DNA from: a virus
Direction: 5' to 3' (one strand)
IMG/VR virus record: IMGVR_UViG_3300008952_000348
Coordinates: 1 to 21,345 of that record
Length of the DNA stretch: 21,345 nucleotides
Below the pieces are notes generated by a model. That model had not been told where the DNA came from, ran no database searches, and saw only the letters and a list, made by a program, of their open reading frames with translations. The position numbers and the translations under genes are program-made. Every line of letters starts with the position of its first letter. The first letter of the stretch is position 1. Below, piece after piece: positions 1 through 6,640 of the stretch.

Positions 1-55
1 TAATATTTTTTATATAGCTTTTTAAAACCCAGTTTAATTCTTTATGTTCAATCAT
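1..55 (-). CDS. Partial hypothetical protein, cut by the window edge
   Basis: An open frame starts at an ATG at 53-55 and runs off the left edge, giving 18 codons that begin MIEHKELNWVLKSYIKNI. It is called because a good ribosome site (GAGG, six bases before the ATG) precedes it on the minus strand and it continues the leftward gene series. Nothing can be said of function. The rest of the gene lies outside the window. Confidence 0.5.
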   Translation of the reverse strand, partial: MIEHKELNWVLKSYIKNI

Positions 56-68
56 ATTTCCTCATTTT

Positions 69-152
69 TTAAAGATGAATAAAAACCTTTCTTTCTGTTT
101 TCCCAAGCTTTCTCCATATCTTCGTCGCTAGTTCTTTATTTTCTACTCTCAT
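69..152 (-). CDS. Possible 27-residue basic peptide
   Basis: This short frame starts at ATG 150-152 and ends at TAA 69-71, filling most of the gap between the 244-residue gene and the partial gene at the edge. The peptide is lysine- and arginine-rich (MRVENKELATKIWRKLGKTE...). There is no convincing ribosome site, only a GAAAG stretch, so it may not be translated. If it is not a gene, bases 56-181 are AT-rich intercistronic DNA with no other visible feature. Confidence 0.22.
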   Translation of the reverse strand: MRVENKELATKIWRKLGKTERKVFIHL

Positions 153-181
153 TGCGTTTCTTTCATTTGATTAGCTTCGTA

Positions 182-916
182 TTAAGGTAAGCCATCATCA
201 CCTACCCATCCGTTATTGATTGGGTCTTCAGATTCATCGTGGCGTTCACAAAAAATCTCCCAGACACTATTAGGTCCGGGTTTTTCCAGTTCACATTTCT
301 TCCCTTCATGTATCCATCCTGCTAACTCTTCTTGGTAACGATCACCCAGTTCCATTTCATCGGACCAACCTTTGATATCCTCTTGAGCTTTTTTGATGAT
401 TTCTTCGGCCCATTTTTCAGGGTTTTCGTCTTCATCAAACTTGATGGGGAATTTAACCTCGACTTCATCTTGATAAGTCATCCACCAACTGTCGCCATCC
501 CACTCCCCAGCAGAACTTAAACACATCACATTGTTCTCGGCATGCTCTAGATAAATATCTAGAATTTTCTGATAAATTTTATCATCTTCTTCGACATGTT
601 TCGGAACATTTAAAGAAACATCCTGCCCGACAAACGTCTTACCACCACGCACTGTAAATCTAACCGTAACCCCTTCGTGAGTAGAAGTGACACTTCCCAG
701 ACTCAAGCCTTGATGCCCGTGGGGCTCCAAATCAGCATCCTTTGAAGTCCAACAGTAGTCGATTACATCCCAATCCCACCTGCCTGAATTCCTATCATTC
801 AGAACCTTTTTAAGTTTCTGAAAGATTTCATCCTCATAGGCACGTTCGTCAGCATCATGATTATAGTAACGGTCTGGATCTAGATAGTCGTTGTGTATTC
901 TCGTTAAATTACTCAT
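182..916 (-). CDS. Hypothetical acidic phage protein (244 aa)
   Basis: I do not recognise this protein. It is strongly acidic, rich in D, E and W, with no signal peptide or membrane segment, so it is probably cytoplasmic. The N-terminal 50 residues contain many charged residues (DPDRYYNHDADERAYEDE), and the C-terminal third again carries acidic runs around KFDEDENPEKWAEEIIKKAQ. Several tryptophan-rich patches (WDWDVIDYCW, GEWDGDSWWM) suggest a compact fold. The start at 916 is supported by an AAGGAGAATTAA ribosome site. It is followed by an unrecognised short stretch and preceded, 15 bases upstream, by the 110-residue coiled-coil gene, so the two are probably co-transcribed. Function is unknown. 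Acidic DNA-mimic proteins are one family type with this composition, but that is only a compositional guess. Confidence 0.75.
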   Translation of the reverse strand: MSNLTRIHNDYLDPDRYYNHDADERAYEDEIFQKLKKVLNDRNSGRWDWDVIDYCWTSKDADLEPHGHQGLSLGSVTSTHEGVTVRFTVRGGKTFVGQDVSLNVPKHVEEDDKIYQKILDIYLEHAENNVMCLSSAGEWDGDSWWMTYQDEVEVKFPIKFDEDENPEKWAEEIIKKAQEDIKGWSDEMELGDRYQEELAGWIHEGKKCELEKPGPNSVWEIFCERHDESEDPINNGWVGDDGLP

Positions 917-931
917 TTAATTCTCCTTTGG

Positions 932-1264
932 TTAGCTTCGTATTTTATCCATTAAATCCTCGATCATCGTTTCGGTCTGCTCCAGCTCTGTCAGTTTCTC
1001 CGTCTTAAACCTATTATCCTTAAACTTCTCGTAGTCAAGCGCATCATTCTCCAGAAGAATCGCATGAAAGGCATCTCTGTTATCGAGAAGCTCGCACAAC
1101 TCTCTCGATAGTAAGCACAACTTGTCGTATTTAATCCGCAGAAACTTAAGCTCTCTAACTTGTTTTGCTTTACTTTCTGCGTCTTCCCTATACCCCTTAC
1201 AGGCTATGGACAACTCTGATGTTGCTTGAGATAATGCTTCGAGTGTTTGTTTTGCGATACTCAT
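932..1264 (-). CDS. Hypothetical coiled-coil protein (110 aa)
   Basis: This 110-residue protein is almost wholly predicted helix with heptad-like spacing of L, I and A: roughly residues 5-60 (TLEALSQATSELSIACKGYR) and 85-110 (TEKLTELEQTETMIEDLMDK). It contains two cysteine-bearing segments, LCLLSRELCELL, without a recognisable metal site. No signal peptide or transmembrane helix is seen. Its ATG overlaps the stop of the upstream 66-residue gene in an ATGA arrangement, which implies translational coupling. I do not recognise the family. A structural or oligomeric role is possible but unsupported beyond the coiled coil. Confidence 0.7.
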   Translation of the reverse strand: MSIAKQTLEALSQATSELSIACKGYREDAESKAKQVRELKFLRIKYDKLCLLSRELCELLDNRDAFHAILLENDALDYEKFKDNRFKTEKLTELEQTETMIEDLMDKIRS

Positions 1265-1461
1265 AGCGAGTCTTTAATAATGTTTAACTTGTTTCTTAAA
1301 GTTATGAGCTCTTTAACTTCTGCCCTTAATTCATCGGATGGTTCCTCTTCATAAAGGGTGCAGAAAAAGTCAAGAAGAAGGTCTTCAATTTCTTCATCAC
1401 TTGCACCATCTGCTTCCCATCGATCAAACCACTTAAATACTGGAACTATTCGGCTGGTCAT
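1261..1461 (-). CDS. Hypothetical acidic helical protein (66 aa)
   Basis: I place the start at ATG 1459-1461 (MTSRIVPVFKWFDRWEADGA), not at the longer in-frame ATG at 1503, because a GGGAG ribosome site lies just upstream and the longer version would run through the small membrane-protein gene at 1463-1591. The product is 66 residues, acidic (DEEIEDLLLDFF, EEEPSDELRAEVKELI) and mostly helical. Its TGA overlaps the ATG of the coiled-coil gene downstream (ATGA). Only one base separates it from the upstream gene's stop. The family is not recognised. The layout indicates that the four genes between 932 and 1828 form one transcription unit. Confidence 0.7.
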   Translation of the reverse strand: MTSRIVPVFKWFDRWEADGASDEEIEDLLLDFFCTLYEEEPSDELRAEVKELITLRNKLNIIKDSL

Positions 1462-1462
1462 G

Positions 1463-1591
1463 TCACTCCCTTTTTGCAGACTTTTTTCTAAAAATAATAG
1501 CATCGAAACGGTTGACTAAATACCAAACACCCACCATTCCACCAAGTAGAATTCCAAAATAGATGAGAAAAAATATAATTAATCCAGTCAT
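1463..1591 (-). CDS. Small single-pass membrane protein (42 aa)
   Basis: This frame starts at ATG 1589-1591 and ends at TGA 1463-1465. It has an excellent ribosome site (AAGGAGAG, spaced about six bases) on the minus strand. The peptide begins MTGLIIFFLIYFGILLGG, has one hydrophobic segment over about residues 3-26, and ends in a basic tail (FRKKSAKRE). That gives a predicted topology with the C-terminus in the cytoplasm. It sits between the 71-residue gene and the 66-residue gene with one-base spacing downstream, so it is part of the operon. Phages often carry such peptides as holin-like, superinfection-exclusion or membrane-modifying proteins, but nothing in the sequence chooses between them. 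Confidence 0.68.
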   Translation of the reverse strand: MTGLIIFFLIYFGILLGGMVGVWYLVNRFDAIIFRKKSAKRE

Positions 1592-1612
1592 AATATCTCT
1601 CCTTATTATACC

Positions 1613-1828
1613 TTAATTATACCTCTTTAGAGGGGTCCATTGCCTGTCGTAGTTTGGGATTCTGTCTGAGTATATAGCCCCCTTCCAACTCTTGGCACTC
1701 ATTAATGAATCAGTCCAAACTAAAATTTTGTCCGACTTCATTATATTCTGAATTTCCATTGCATAGAGTTTCCCCTTGCGCTCAACAACAGCGAACTTCA
1801 GTGAAAAAGATTTTTCTAATATATTCAT
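1613..1828 (-). CDS. Hypothetical protein (71 aa)
   Basis: This is a 71-residue protein that I do not recognise. It reads as a small alpha/beta or all-beta domain: alternating hydrophobic strands (SLKFAVVERKGKLYAMEIQ, DKILVWTD) are followed by a basic C-terminus (DRQWTPLKRYN). The ATG at 1826-1828 has a GGAG ribosome site. It lies 13 bases after the 159-residue gene and leads into the small membrane protein. A stretch overlapping the end of the upstream gene resembles the TTCGTTCGGGA promoter element found elsewhere, but its -10 box would abut the ATG, so it is probably not a promoter here. Confidence 0.65.
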   Translation of the reverse strand: MNILEKSFSLKFAVVERKGKLYAMEIQNIMKSDKILVWTDSLMSAKSWKGAIYSDRIPNYDRQWTPLKRYN

Positions 1829-1841
1829 ATTATAACTCCAT

Positions 1842-2321
1842 TTATCCCGAACGAACTATTTGCTTAGCCAGATCCCTAGCTTGTTCAAGTACGAACACCA
1901 AACTCTTGTAATTCAAAATGCCTTCTTCCAACATCTTTTGATTAACGAATCCGTTTGGTGCGAAATCAGACATATGGTTTGTATCAAACCCAATAACATA
2001 GTGATCTTCCCACCAGCCTGAATAAGTCAGCCCGCCGTGGGCATCATACGGAATCTTGTCATAGCGTACATTCTCGTACATGTGCCCAGATGGGAGGAAT
2101 GCATACCCATTCCAAGTCCCCCCGTCTTGCCGTATTGCGGTATATTCAACACCATCCCAGTTGATTGTTTCATCCCAAAAAGTAAGCGGATCTTTAAACC
2201 AAGGCAGGTGACTTCTAAATGGTTCTGGGAAGTTGTACCCAATCCATTCTTCTGAAGACTTTTTTATATGTTTTTCGTAATCAAAATCCATTTCTGATGC
2301 TGTTTTTGTTTTGCACGACAT
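1842..2321 (-). CDS. Hypothetical aromatic-rich protein (159 aa)
   Basis: This 159-residue protein has an N-terminal acidic and lysine-rich segment followed by a tryptophan- and tyrosine-rich core (PWFKDPLTFWDETINWDGVE, GGLTYSGWWEDHYVIGFDTN). The pattern suggests a compact beta-rich fold of a kind common in phage accessory proteins, with no catalytic motif I can name. The start at 2321 has a strong AAGGAG ribosome site, and only two bases separate it from the stop of the zinc-ribbon gene upstream, so the pair is almost certainly co-translated. No signal peptide or membrane segment is visible. Function is unknown. Confidence 0.72.
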   Translation of the reverse strand: MSCKTKTASEMDFDYEKHIKKSSEEWIGYNFPEPFRSHLPWFKDPLTFWDETINWDGVEYTAIRQDGGTWNGYAFLPSGHMYENVRYDKIPYDAHGGLTYSGWWEDHYVIGFDTNHMSDFAPNGFVNQKMLEEGILNYKSLVFVLEQARDLAKQIVRSG

Positions 2322-2323
2322 AG

Positions 2324-2701
2324 TTACTCCTTAGACAAATCACTATCATCATTTACAGTTTCGAGAATACGCTCAGTTATCTCATCAAGACATGCTCGAC
2401 AGATGACTTCCTTGCCACCTAAGCCAACACTTTTCTCGCCAATCTGCCACTTGTTTTCTTTTAAAAAACGCTTCATTGCTTTGCGTTTCTCTTTAACGTA
2501 ATATTCATTCCAACGACATTGTCCTTGATCAACTCGCTTATACCCGTACACAGTCCCTGTAGCTGTCAGTTCTTCTGCCTGAATTTCAGCCTTAGTTTTC
2601 TGAACGTATTTATACTTCTGATCCAAGGGGACATACTCGTCATGAAACCTACCGCATTTATCACAAGTCGCCCGAATCGTACCGAATTCTCTTATAGCCA
2701 T
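2324..2701 (-). CDS. Putative zinc-binding protein with CxxC pairs (125 aa)
   Basis: Two CxxC pairs, C13/C16 (ATCDKCGRFH) and C101/C104 (VICRACLDEI), bracket a basic helical middle (about residues 65-90, KEKRKAMKRFLKENKW). This is the arrangement of a zinc ribbon or zinc finger whose two knuckles are joined by a long insert. The protein is therefore likely to be a nucleic-acid- or protein-binding factor, but no specific family is recognised. The start at 2701 is supported by a GAGG site before CATATG. It follows the VWA-domain gene by 15 bases on the same strand, so it may be the next gene of that operon. Whether it works with the MoxR/VWA pair is inference from position. Confidence 0.68.
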   Translation of the reverse strand: MAIREFGTIRATCDKCGRFHDEYVPLDQKYKYVQKTKAEIQAEELTATGTVYGYKRVDQGQCRWNEYYVKEKRKAMKRFLKENKWQIGEKSVGLGGKEVICRACLDEITERILETVNDDSDLSKE

Positions 2702-2716
2702 ATGTACCTCGACTGA

Positions 2717-4000
2717 TTAGTTAACGTAGATCACCTTACCGAAAGGCGGGTTGAATGAAACAGAATCCCAAAGAACCCAGTAGACAGGGAAGTTGGGTTT
2801 CCAGTGAGTAGGGAACCGAGAGCAATGTCCATCAGTCGCATAGATACAGAAGTCGATACGCTTGCCCTTCATGTTCTCACGTATCCATCGGAACGCTCCC
2901 CGATAATTCGTACCACCACCACCTATCCACTTAGGCTTGAAACTCTGAGCATTGGTATGATTCATATGCTCGACATTCTTAACACCTGTATCAGCAGAAA
3001 TGACGGTGCATTCCCCTTCATGAGTTGAATACATGCCTTTCAATTCAGCATCTATCTCATTTGTAGTATGTATATCCACACTCCCAGATGTATCCGTAAT
3101 CCAGATCCCATTCCCAAGGGACTGCCCAACCATACTGGGCAGATGCATGCGCTTGTGGATAAACCTGCGGTTGCTGGGGAACCAAGCGTAGTTGCTACGG
3201 CTAGAACGTGAGATCAAGTTTGTGAGTAGCTTTGTCCATTTCAGTTTTGGTCGGAGCAAAGCTGTGATCTGCTTTTCCAGATCCCCAGATATAGTCCCTG
3301 CCAACAGCCCTGCGCTGAGTGCCTGAGCAATCTGTTTTTTATTCTCGTCAATCTTCTGCTGAATTTCCTCTGGGGAAGGGCCTTTGCCTGCCTTACCATC
3401 ATCTTCAGACTTGTCACCAGATGAGCCTTCACTGTTGTCATCACCCTCACCACTACCGTCACCCTCTGGTTCCCAAGGGATAACATCGCTATCCATTTCA
3501 TGTTCTGGAAGATCTGGCTTACCCTCTGGGTTAGGGTTATTCTCATCGCAATGGAACTGCTTGCCGATATATTCGTATGCTTGTGGCAATGACATCCTGC
3601 TGATCTTGAAGAAGTCATCAACCCCGGAAGGCCAGTTCGTGGGAAGGATCCCAGACTCTGGAAGAACTGCATTATCTGCTAGGCATTTAGCGTTGACGAT
3701 AACATCCATCGCTACGTTTGCCTGCTTATGATTTTTATAGAAGTCTGGGGATTCCCGAATACGAACGCTATGCTCTAACAAGTCATGATATGCTTCGTGT
3801 CGCTTGACACCTGCCTGCTCTGAACTTGTCAGAGAATCCAACCATTTCTCATTCCATACTGTCTTATTGCCATCAGTCCCAGCAGAAGGGACATCCTCAC
3901 TGAATAAGTCTGGGTGATAAGACATGAAGTGCCCAAGGAATGGTTCATCAAGAAGAAAGTTGATGCGAAGCTTCTGAAGCTTCTCAGGGATCTTGATCAT
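2717..4000 (-). CDS. HExxH metallopeptidase-like / VWA-like domain protein (DUF2201 type)
   Basis: This is a two-domain protein of 427 residues. The N-terminal domain (about 1-165) carries HEAYHDLLEH at residues 68-77, a HExxH zinc-site pattern with a further histidine. Together with the preceding DVPSAGTDGNKTVWNEKWL context, this matches the metallopeptidase-like domain of DUF2201-type phage and bacterial proteins. An acidic, glycine- and serine-rich linker follows (about 170-215). The C-terminal domain (about 295-427) is VWA-like, with a MIDAS-type DTSGS at 303-307, a conserved threonine in GGGGT (360-364) and ATDG ending at about 391. The ATG overlaps the stop of the MoxR ATPase gene by ATGA, a coupling typical of MoxR-VWA pairs, in which the ATPase and the VWA partner act together as a chaperone-like remodeller. 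The phage substrate is unknown, and peptidase activity is not demonstrated by the motif alone. Confidence 0.87.
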   Translation of the reverse strand: MIKIPEKLQKLRINFLLDEPFLGHFMSYHPDLFSEDVPSAGTDGNKTVWNEKWLDSLTSSEQAGVKRHEAYHDLLEHSVRIRESPDFYKNHKQANVAMDVIVNAKCLADNAVLPESGILPTNWPSGVDDFFKISRMSLPQAYEYIGKQFHCDENNPNPEGKPDLPEHEMDSDVIPWEPEGDGSGEGDDNSEGSSGDKSEDDGKAGKGPSPEEIQQKIDENKKQIAQALSAGLLAGTISGDLEKQITALLRPKLKWTKLLTNLISRSSRSNYAWFPSNRRFIHKRMHLPSMVGQSLGNGIWITDTSGSVDIHTTNEIDAELKGMYSTHEGECTVISADTGVKNVEHMNHTNAQSFKPKWIGGGGTNYRGAFRWIRENMKGKRIDFCIYATDGHCSRFPTHWKPNFPVYWVLWDSVSFNPPFGKVIYVN

Positions 4001-5028
4001 ATCAGTGCTCCGAATTTGTTTGTGAAGTCAACCATATGAATGTTCTCTACAAACTCGCTGTCAATCTTCTGGCATTGCCGAGCCAGTACGATTGCAAACT
4101 CTGGGGATAGCTTGAGAGAGTATCTGAGTATCCTGCCAGCCAGCTCAGGGTCTGCATCGAAATGCGATATCAGCCCAGCAACAACGGCCCACGTGACCGA
4201 CATTTCAGTCGGGACCTCACCCTCTTCTGGGTTGGATATAATTGCATTGATATTCGGCATTCTGCCGTGGCAGTCAAGATAGGCGATGAACTCTGTGCCT
4301 TCACCCTCACCTACAGCATTCTGTACGGTTTTGCGGAATAGTTCCGCTGGTTTACGGTGATCAATCACGCCATTAATATCTTCCCAAACATCGTACAACT
4401 TGCTCAGGTAAGTCCACGTTCGCATGCTACCGAATGCCATATCGGTGGCATCCCCTGAATATGAGAAGAGAAGTTCTGGGCGAAAGTAGAGAAACCCAAT
4501 CACTTCATCACGTATGTTAGTCCTATCGAAATCATCGACAGTTGGATCGACATGTACGTGGTTAGCAAAACGGTTAGCGTTCGGCGCAGGAACGTCGAAC
4601 GTAACACCGTTGTCTTCACTTCTGTTTCCGCATGCCCAGACAACCCAACCGTCTGGGAGTATGTAGTTTCCGATTCTTCTGTCAAACAGAAGCTGGTATA
4701 AAGAGCTTTGAACAGTAGGGACACCAGAGTTGAATTCATCCAACAGCAGGATGCCTTCCACGCCATCACGTTCTGCATCTGGGAAGCAGTCAAAGGGTCG
4801 CCACGTGGCAGAATCCCCATTGATATCGGGCAACCCACGTACATCGACAGGATCAAGCTGAGATACTCGCAGATCGATAAAGCCAATCTTGCGCTTCTCA
4901 ACAAAGCGATGAACCGTACTGGATTTAGCACTGCCCGAAGTGCCCCAGAAGAATACTGGAAGTTTTAATTTCCAGTAGACAGGAAGCAGGGAAGTAAGCT
5001 GGGATAAGGTTACGGATTGCATTGCCAT
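3997..5028 (-). CDS. MoxR-type AAA+ ATPase
   Basis: This 343-residue AAA+ protein has Walker A GTSGSAKSS (29-37), Walker B LLLDEFN (94-100), a sensor-1-like asparagine in WACGN (131-135) and a likely arginine finger near NRFAN (152-156). The segment after Walker B (SGVPTVQSSLYQLLFDRRIG, then LPDGWVVWACGNR) is the MoxR/RavA pattern. The expected product is a cytoplasmic ring ATPase that uses ATP to remodel a target together with a VWA protein. The VWA partner is encoded immediately downstream with an ATGA overlap. The ATG at 5028 lies in CATATG with AGGAAT upstream; M3 is an alternative start. The 323-residue gene lies upstream across a 71-base gap that contains a perfect palindrome and one copy of the AAACAAGTA element. 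The target in the infected cell is unknown. Confidence 0.9.
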   Translation of the reverse strand: MAMQSVTLSQLTSLLPVYWKLKLPVFFWGTSGSAKSSTVHRFVEKRKIGFIDLRVSQLDPVDVRGLPDINGDSATWRPFDCFPDAERDGVEGILLLDEFNSGVPTVQSSLYQLLFDRRIGNYILPDGWVVWACGNRSEDNGVTFDVPAPNANRFANHVHVDPTVDDFDRTNIRDEVIGFLYFRPELLFSYSGDATDMAFGSMRTWTYLSKLYDVWEDINGVIDHRKPAELFRKTVQNAVGEGEGTEFIAYLDCHGRMPNINAIISNPEEGEVPTEMSVTWAVVAGLISHFDADPELAGRILRYSLKLSPEFAIVLARQCQKIDSEFVENIHMVDFTNKFGALI

Positions 5029-5063
5029 ATGTAATTCCTATTTGAGTTGAGATGAGTTGATGC

Positions 5064-5082
5064 GATACGATTGCATCGTATC
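5064..5082. repeat. Perfect palindrome before the MoxR gene
   Basis: Eight-base arms, GATACGAT and ATCGTATC, flank a three-base centre (TGC). The site lies between the end of the 323-residue gene and the start of the MoxR gene, next to the AAACAAGTA element. No U-run follows on either strand, so it is not a standard terminator. It could be an operator, or an intercistronic hairpin that separates expression of the two genes. Confidence 0.65.
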
Positions 5083-5085
5083 TGT

Positions 5086-5102
5086 AAACAAGTATGCATT
5101 TA
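5086..5102 (+). promoter_or_regulatory. Repeated 17-base element, copy 1 (divergent)
   Basis: The sequence AAACAAGTATGCATTTA differs at two positions from the copy at 6336-6352. It is preceded by ATCGTATCTG, similar to the ATCGTATTTTTTATAG before copy 4. It overlaps the stop codon of the 323-residue gene and lies in the gap before the MoxR gene. All four copies are in this orientation although the neighbouring genes here are on the minus strand, so a role as an operator or processing site fits better than a plain promoter. Confidence 0.5.
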
Positions 5103-6071
5103 TGCTGATACTGGTTGTTTCTTTTTCGCTGGGCGATATGATGCGACAGCATCAAGAACCTTCTTGGAAGCAGATGCGACTTCCTTACGCTTTTTGGGAT
5201 CCTCACGTAAGACCTCATTATCCACATCCTTCAGCATATCTGCGACTTCATCGATGGTCTTCTGAAGATTTTTATCCCCATCGAAATTCATAGTAGGAAG
5301 TCTCTCGACAAGTGATTTCACTTTCGGGATCATTGTGTTACGGAAGATGGAACCCTTGCCTGAGCCGTGTTCAAGCGAACAGACATCAGCAATTTCCTTA
5401 ACAGACCCAACAAGCTCTTCCCAAAGATGTTGGTTGCCATACTCTCGAATCTTTCGATTCTGAACATCGATAGACTTGCTGATGGATGCAACATCTTCTG
5501 GTGACATGTATATACCACCAGACTGAATTGCTTCCTTTGTCGCAAAGGGTTCGACGTTGAAGTCAGTGATTGACTTGAATGCTTTTTCAAGCTTTTCCTT
5601 TTCAGGGAAGTTATCCCGATCATACTTGTCACCCAATCGATTCTGCTGTTGGGCATAAAATGCATCAGTTCCGTATTCACGCAGGAATTCGATAGCACCA
5701 TCCTTGACAGCTTGAAGCCTTTTATTAACTTCAGAGTTAAACTTGCTGTGACTCTGTTTTGTGATCATCCGAAACTTCTGTTTACCACTCCCAATAGGGA
5801 TGCTGTTATCAGTGAAGTATTGACGCAAATCCTTAATCGGATCGGTGTAGGTTTTAACTGATGACTTGTCCAGCAAGGTAATGTTCACCCGTACAGCACC
5901 ACTGTCCTGCATGTTGGATTCACGTACAATCTTGTCAGCGCCATCAGCATCTGGCATTGATTTGCGAAGTGGATCCTTGATCGATAAAGATACTTTGAAA
6001 CAAGTCTTGTCAAGTGAGAGTTCACCGAAAATCTTGTTTGGGTCTGAACTGTTTGCTTTGGTTTTACTCAT
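5100..6071 (-). CDS. Unrecognised partner of the phage MoxR/VWA cassette (323 aa)
   Basis: This is a soluble, charged, mostly helical protein of 323 residues. The middle region (about 80-180: DLRQYFTDNSIPIGSGKQKF, then long helices and EKEKLEKAFKSI) resembles, from memory, the unnamed protein that often precedes MoxR-type ATPase and DUF2201/VWA genes in phages (possibly DUF3150-like). That resemblance is recall, not a search. The C-terminus is lysine-rich (DPKKRKEVASASKKVL, RPAKKKQPVSA), suggesting nucleic-acid or protein contacts. It is the first gene after promoter copy A at 6115-6145 and has an AAAGGA ribosome site before CATATG. It probably supplies the adaptor or substrate-binding part of the three-gene cassette, by inference from position. 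Residues 71-79 (SVKTYTDPI) recur with identical DNA in the gene at 7003-7263. Confidence 0.8.
   Translation of the reverse strand: MSKTKANSSDPNKIFGELSLDKTCFKVSLSIKDPLRKSMPDADGADKIVRESNMQDSGAVRVNITLLDKSSVKTYTDPIKDLRQYFTDNSIPIGSGKQKFRMITKQSHSKFNSEVNKRLQAVKDGAIEFLREYGTDAFYAQQQNRLGDKYDRDNFPEKEKLEKAFKSITDFNVEPFATKEAIQSGGIYMSPEDVASISKSIDVQNRKIREYGNQHLWEELVGSVKEIADVCSLEHGSGKGSIFRNTMIPKVKSLVERLPTMNFDGDKNLQKTIDEVADMLKDVDNEVLREDPKKRKEVASASKKVLDAVASYRPAKKKQPVSA
5642..5659. repeat. 18-base exact repeat, copy 1
   Basis: TCTGCTGTTGGGCATAAA lies inside the 323-residue gene and recurs exactly at 6822-6839. The two copies are read in different codon frames (FYAQQQ here, FMPNSR there), so protein similarity does not explain the match. 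Confidence 0.8.
5835..5861. repeat. 27-base exact repeat, copy 1
   Basis: The 27 bases starting AATCGGATCGGTGTAGG are identical at 7024-7050. On the minus strand both copies are read in the same frame as SVKTYTDPI. Identity at synonymous positions implies recent copying at DNA level. This copy sits within the 323-residue protein at residues 71-79. Confidence 0.85.
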
Positions 6072-6114
6072 ATGATTTTCCTTTATTGGAAGTTGACGAT
6101 TTAACTATGGAAGT

Positions 6115-6145
6115 ATTATGATCCGAAACTTCCCGAACGGAATTT
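6115..6145 (-). promoter_or_regulatory. Promoter-like element, copy A
   Basis: Read on the minus strand: CGTTCGGGAAG, eight bases, then CATAAT as a -10 box. It lies 44 bases upstream of the ATG at 6071, the first gene of the MoxR/VWA cassette. The four copies share the CGGGAAG core and a TATAAT-like box 8-9 bases after it. The classical TTGACA -35 box is missing, so recognition probably needs an extra factor. Confidence 0.65.
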
Positions 6146-6179
6146 GTCTGACAATGTAAGCGATTGCGTACAAAGTCTG

Positions 6180-6224
6180 ACCTCTCAGACTCGCTGAATT
6201 GAACGATTCGGAGTCTCAGAAGGT
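6180..6224. other. Imperfect hairpin upstream of promoter copy A
   Basis: The arms ACCTCTCAGACTC (6180-6192) and GAGTCTCAGAAGGT (6211-6224) pair as 6 bp, one mismatch, 3 bp, one bulged A and 3 bp around an 18-base loop. No U-run follows on either strand. It lies in the 326-base gap between the genes ending at 6398 and starting at 6071. That gap also holds promoter copy A and repeated-element copy 2. A 76-residue frame (6064-6294) crosses these sites and is probably not a gene. Confidence 0.45.
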
Positions 6225-6335
6225 ATTTACCCAAGTCTGGGCGATTGATTGCGATAGCGTTCGTTCTGAACATTTTTTGTAGAATAGATATCATGTTGAC
6301 CTGTGTATTGAATATGATAACATATGTTTATAGAA

Positions 6336-6352
6336 AAACAAGTAAGTATTTA
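6336..6352 (+). promoter_or_regulatory. Repeated 17-base element, copy 2
   Basis: AAACAAGTAAGTATTTA is preceded by ATGTTTATAGAA. The block ATATGTTTAT-G-AAAACAAGT-AGTATTTAA is shared with copy 3 at 9612. It lies between two leftward transcription units (gene ending at 6398 and gene starting at 6071), in the non-coding gap. It is quasi-palindromic around a central TA. Confidence 0.55.
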
Positions 6353-6397
6353 AGCATTGATAATTGATATGTACCATAATATCCGTTTTGGTGCTGA

Positions 6398-6640
6398 TCA
6401 AAGTCTGATAAGTTTAAGATTTCCAACAGTTGGGTCCGCCTTCATAAGTTCGTCATAAGCGAGCATGACCCTTGACATAGGATCTATTTCGTTTTTCCTG
6501 AAAGCATCATGCAAAAGCAAATGTTCCTGCATGATCTGATCAACAACCATTAATGGATATTTTTTTGATCGGTTACGCATGAAATCAAGATATGAATTGA
6601 AGCCTAACCTTTTCCATTTCGGGATTCGTTTATATTTCAT
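6398..6640 (-). CDS. Hypothetical basic protein (80 aa)
   Basis: I take the start at ATG 6638-6640 (MKYKRIPKWKRLGFNSYLDF). A GAGGAAA ribosome site lies directly upstream within the end of the preceding gene, and the longer frame to 6790 would lie wholly inside that gene. The product is 80 residues with a basic N-terminus and a helical rest (KKYPLMVVDQIMQEHLLLHD, SRVMLAYDELMKADP). It overlaps the stop of the 127-residue gene by 11 bases, so translation is probably coupled. The family is not recognised. The basic start suggests nucleic-acid binding, which is a guess. Confidence 0.6.
   Translation of the reverse strand: MKYKRIPKWKRLGFNSYLDFMRNRSKKYPLMVVDQIMQEHLLLHDAFRKNEIDPMSRVMLAYDELMKADPTVGNLKLIRL

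Noticed and set aside
171-944. 13-base repeat TTAGCTTCGTATT at 171-183 and 932-944, each at a gene end
   Set aside because: A 13-base match is expected about by chance in a window this size; the position is suggestive but not enough.
1815-1855. Possible fifth promoter copy (TTCGTTCGGGA ... TATAAT) before the 71-residue gene
   Set aside because: The CGGGAAG core is incomplete (CGGGATA) and the -10 box abuts the ATG, leaving no room for a leader. It may be a coincidence within the upstream coding end.
3241-5227. Long alternative frames on both strands within the MoxR and VWA genes (e.g. 3241-3672, 4500-4931, 4925-5227)
   Set aside because: They lie inside genes with clear motifs and show no ribosome sites or recognisable domains.
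6064-6294. 76-residue minus-strand frame
   Set aside because: It runs across promoter copy A and the 6180-6224 hairpin, has only a weak AGG site, and has an S/R/N-rich composition typical of chance frames.
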